Shown: positions 43,698 through 44,115 of the stretch, piece by piece
Layout: each line of letters begins with the position of its first letter
How positions within the stretch are numbered: the stretch's first letter is position 1
NCBI GenBank assembly: GCA_910587425.1
Contig: CAJUKU010000001.1
Span: 55,018-99,132 of the forward strand
Reading direction: 5' to 3'
DNA: 44,115 nucleotides
Origin: an uncultured Muribaculaceae bacterium
GTDB taxonomy: Bacteria > Bacteroidota > Bacteroidia > Bacteroidales > Muribaculaceae
Notes under the pieces: model-generated
What the model saw: the letters and a program-made list of their open reading frames with translations, nothing else
Database searches by the model: none
Told to the model about the DNA's origin: nothing
Made by a program: the position numbers and the translations under genes

Positions 43698-43880
43698 CGC
43701 GCGTCGGAGATGCGCAACTTACACTTACCTGCTGCGAAAATAGTGGACAGATGGGGATGTTGCGCATCTCCGAAGCGCCGTAAGTGTGTGGAGTTCTGAG
43801 GATCCCCACACGGTCAATGTCGCACTACGCGCTCCATTGCCTCGGGTGGGGTTTACCAAGTTGCGCTTCTCCGAAGCACG
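43698..43880. repeat. Intergenic repeat module C, partial copy 3
   Basis: Shares GTCGGAGATGCGCAACTTAC, GTTGCGCATCTCCGAAGCG, CCCCACACGGTCAATGTCGC and TTGCCTCGGGTGGGGTTTAC with the copies at 32274 and 32762, but lacks their left 100 bp and is more diverged. Confidence 0.8.
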
Positions 43881-43892
43881 CATTAGCCCTGT

Positions 43893-43978
43893 TGACATAA
43901 GAAGGACTGCAACACTGAACTTTTATCATCGCGAGGCGATGATGACACGGAACAAAAAGAACGACACGGAACTCTATG
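43893..43978. repeat. Intergenic repeat module B, copy 4
   Basis: GTTGACATAAGAAGGACTGC, hairpin ATCATCGC/GCGATGAT, then CACGGAACAAAAAGAACGAC; same order of elements as at 31975-32072. Confidence 0.75.
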
Positions 43979-43981
43979 GCT

Positions 43982-44115
43982 GGTTGTGGGGGCGGAGGTA
44001 TGGCTGCAAGCCTACCTCCGTGAGCCTGGTGGCATCATGGCTGCACCATCACTATCTACCACACGTCTGGTGGGCGCACGTTGACCGGAGGTAGACTGCG
44101 CTGCGCTCACGCCAT
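43982..44115. repeat. Intergenic palindromic repeat module A, copy 6 (cut by window end)
   Basis: Starts GGTTGTGGGGGCGGAGGTAT and runs to the window end at GCGCTCACGCCAT, just before the expected right-arm end. Confidence 0.8.

Overview
The window looks like part of a Bacteroidales chromosome, most plausibly a gut Muribaculaceae-type organism (family assignment is inference). The basis is Bacteroidetes promoters (a TTG/TTTG element, about 20 bp, then TAnnTTTG), almost no Shine-Dalgarno sequences, a BspA-type leucine-rich repeat protein with a type IX-like sorting tail, a DUF6377 regulator, and two FimA/Mfa1-type (type V) pilus operons with DUF3575 and DUF3868 genes.

Layout. 1-5.05 kb: 5'-truncated giant BspA-like surface protein with its terminator. 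5.05-5.55 kb: intergenic repeats. 5.5-9.4 kb, minus strand: glycosyltransferase, phosphoribosyltransferase and a glycogen branching enzyme carrying a histone-H1-like tail. 9.4-10.4 kb: lipoprotein with two calycin-like domains. 10.65 kb: tRNA-Leu(CAA). 10.9-14.3 kb, plus strand: outer-membrane beta-barrel protein, rpsU, formate/nitrite transporter and class II fructose-bisphosphate aldolase. 14.3-16.7 kb, minus strand: DUF6377 regulator and alpha/beta hydrolase. 17.08-17.25 kb: candidate small RNA. 17.6-18.3 kb, minus strand: Crp/Fnr regulator, divergent from the first pilus operon.

Pilus operon 1 (18.7-31.6 kb): DUF3575, DUF3868/OmpA-like, Mfa1-like major subunit, FimB/Mfa2 anchor, three lipoprotein accessory or tip subunits, and a DUF5106 thioredoxin-like lipoprotein. 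31.6-33.1 kb: modular repeats, including a near-perfect direct duplication of about 300 bp. Pilus operon 2 (33.3-43.3 kb): the same first four genes and two accessory/tip subunits. 43.3-44.1 kb: repeats again, running off the window.

The strongest signals concern the pili. Both operons are preceded by an identical 31-bp box (TTAAC-N5-TTAAC, then a run of nine G) close to the promoter, a plausible slipped-strand expression switch. All seven polymerising-type subunits carry a Ser-Arg motif 29-37 residues after the lipid Cys, as expected for Arg-specific maturation, while both anchors lack it. The major subunit and anchor of each operon share an operon-specific C-terminal tail. The biogenesis genes are strongly conserved between the operons but the subunits are diverged, and the two largest tip proteins have AT-rich 3' halves that suggest domain exchange. 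The same intergenic repeat families bracket the operons.
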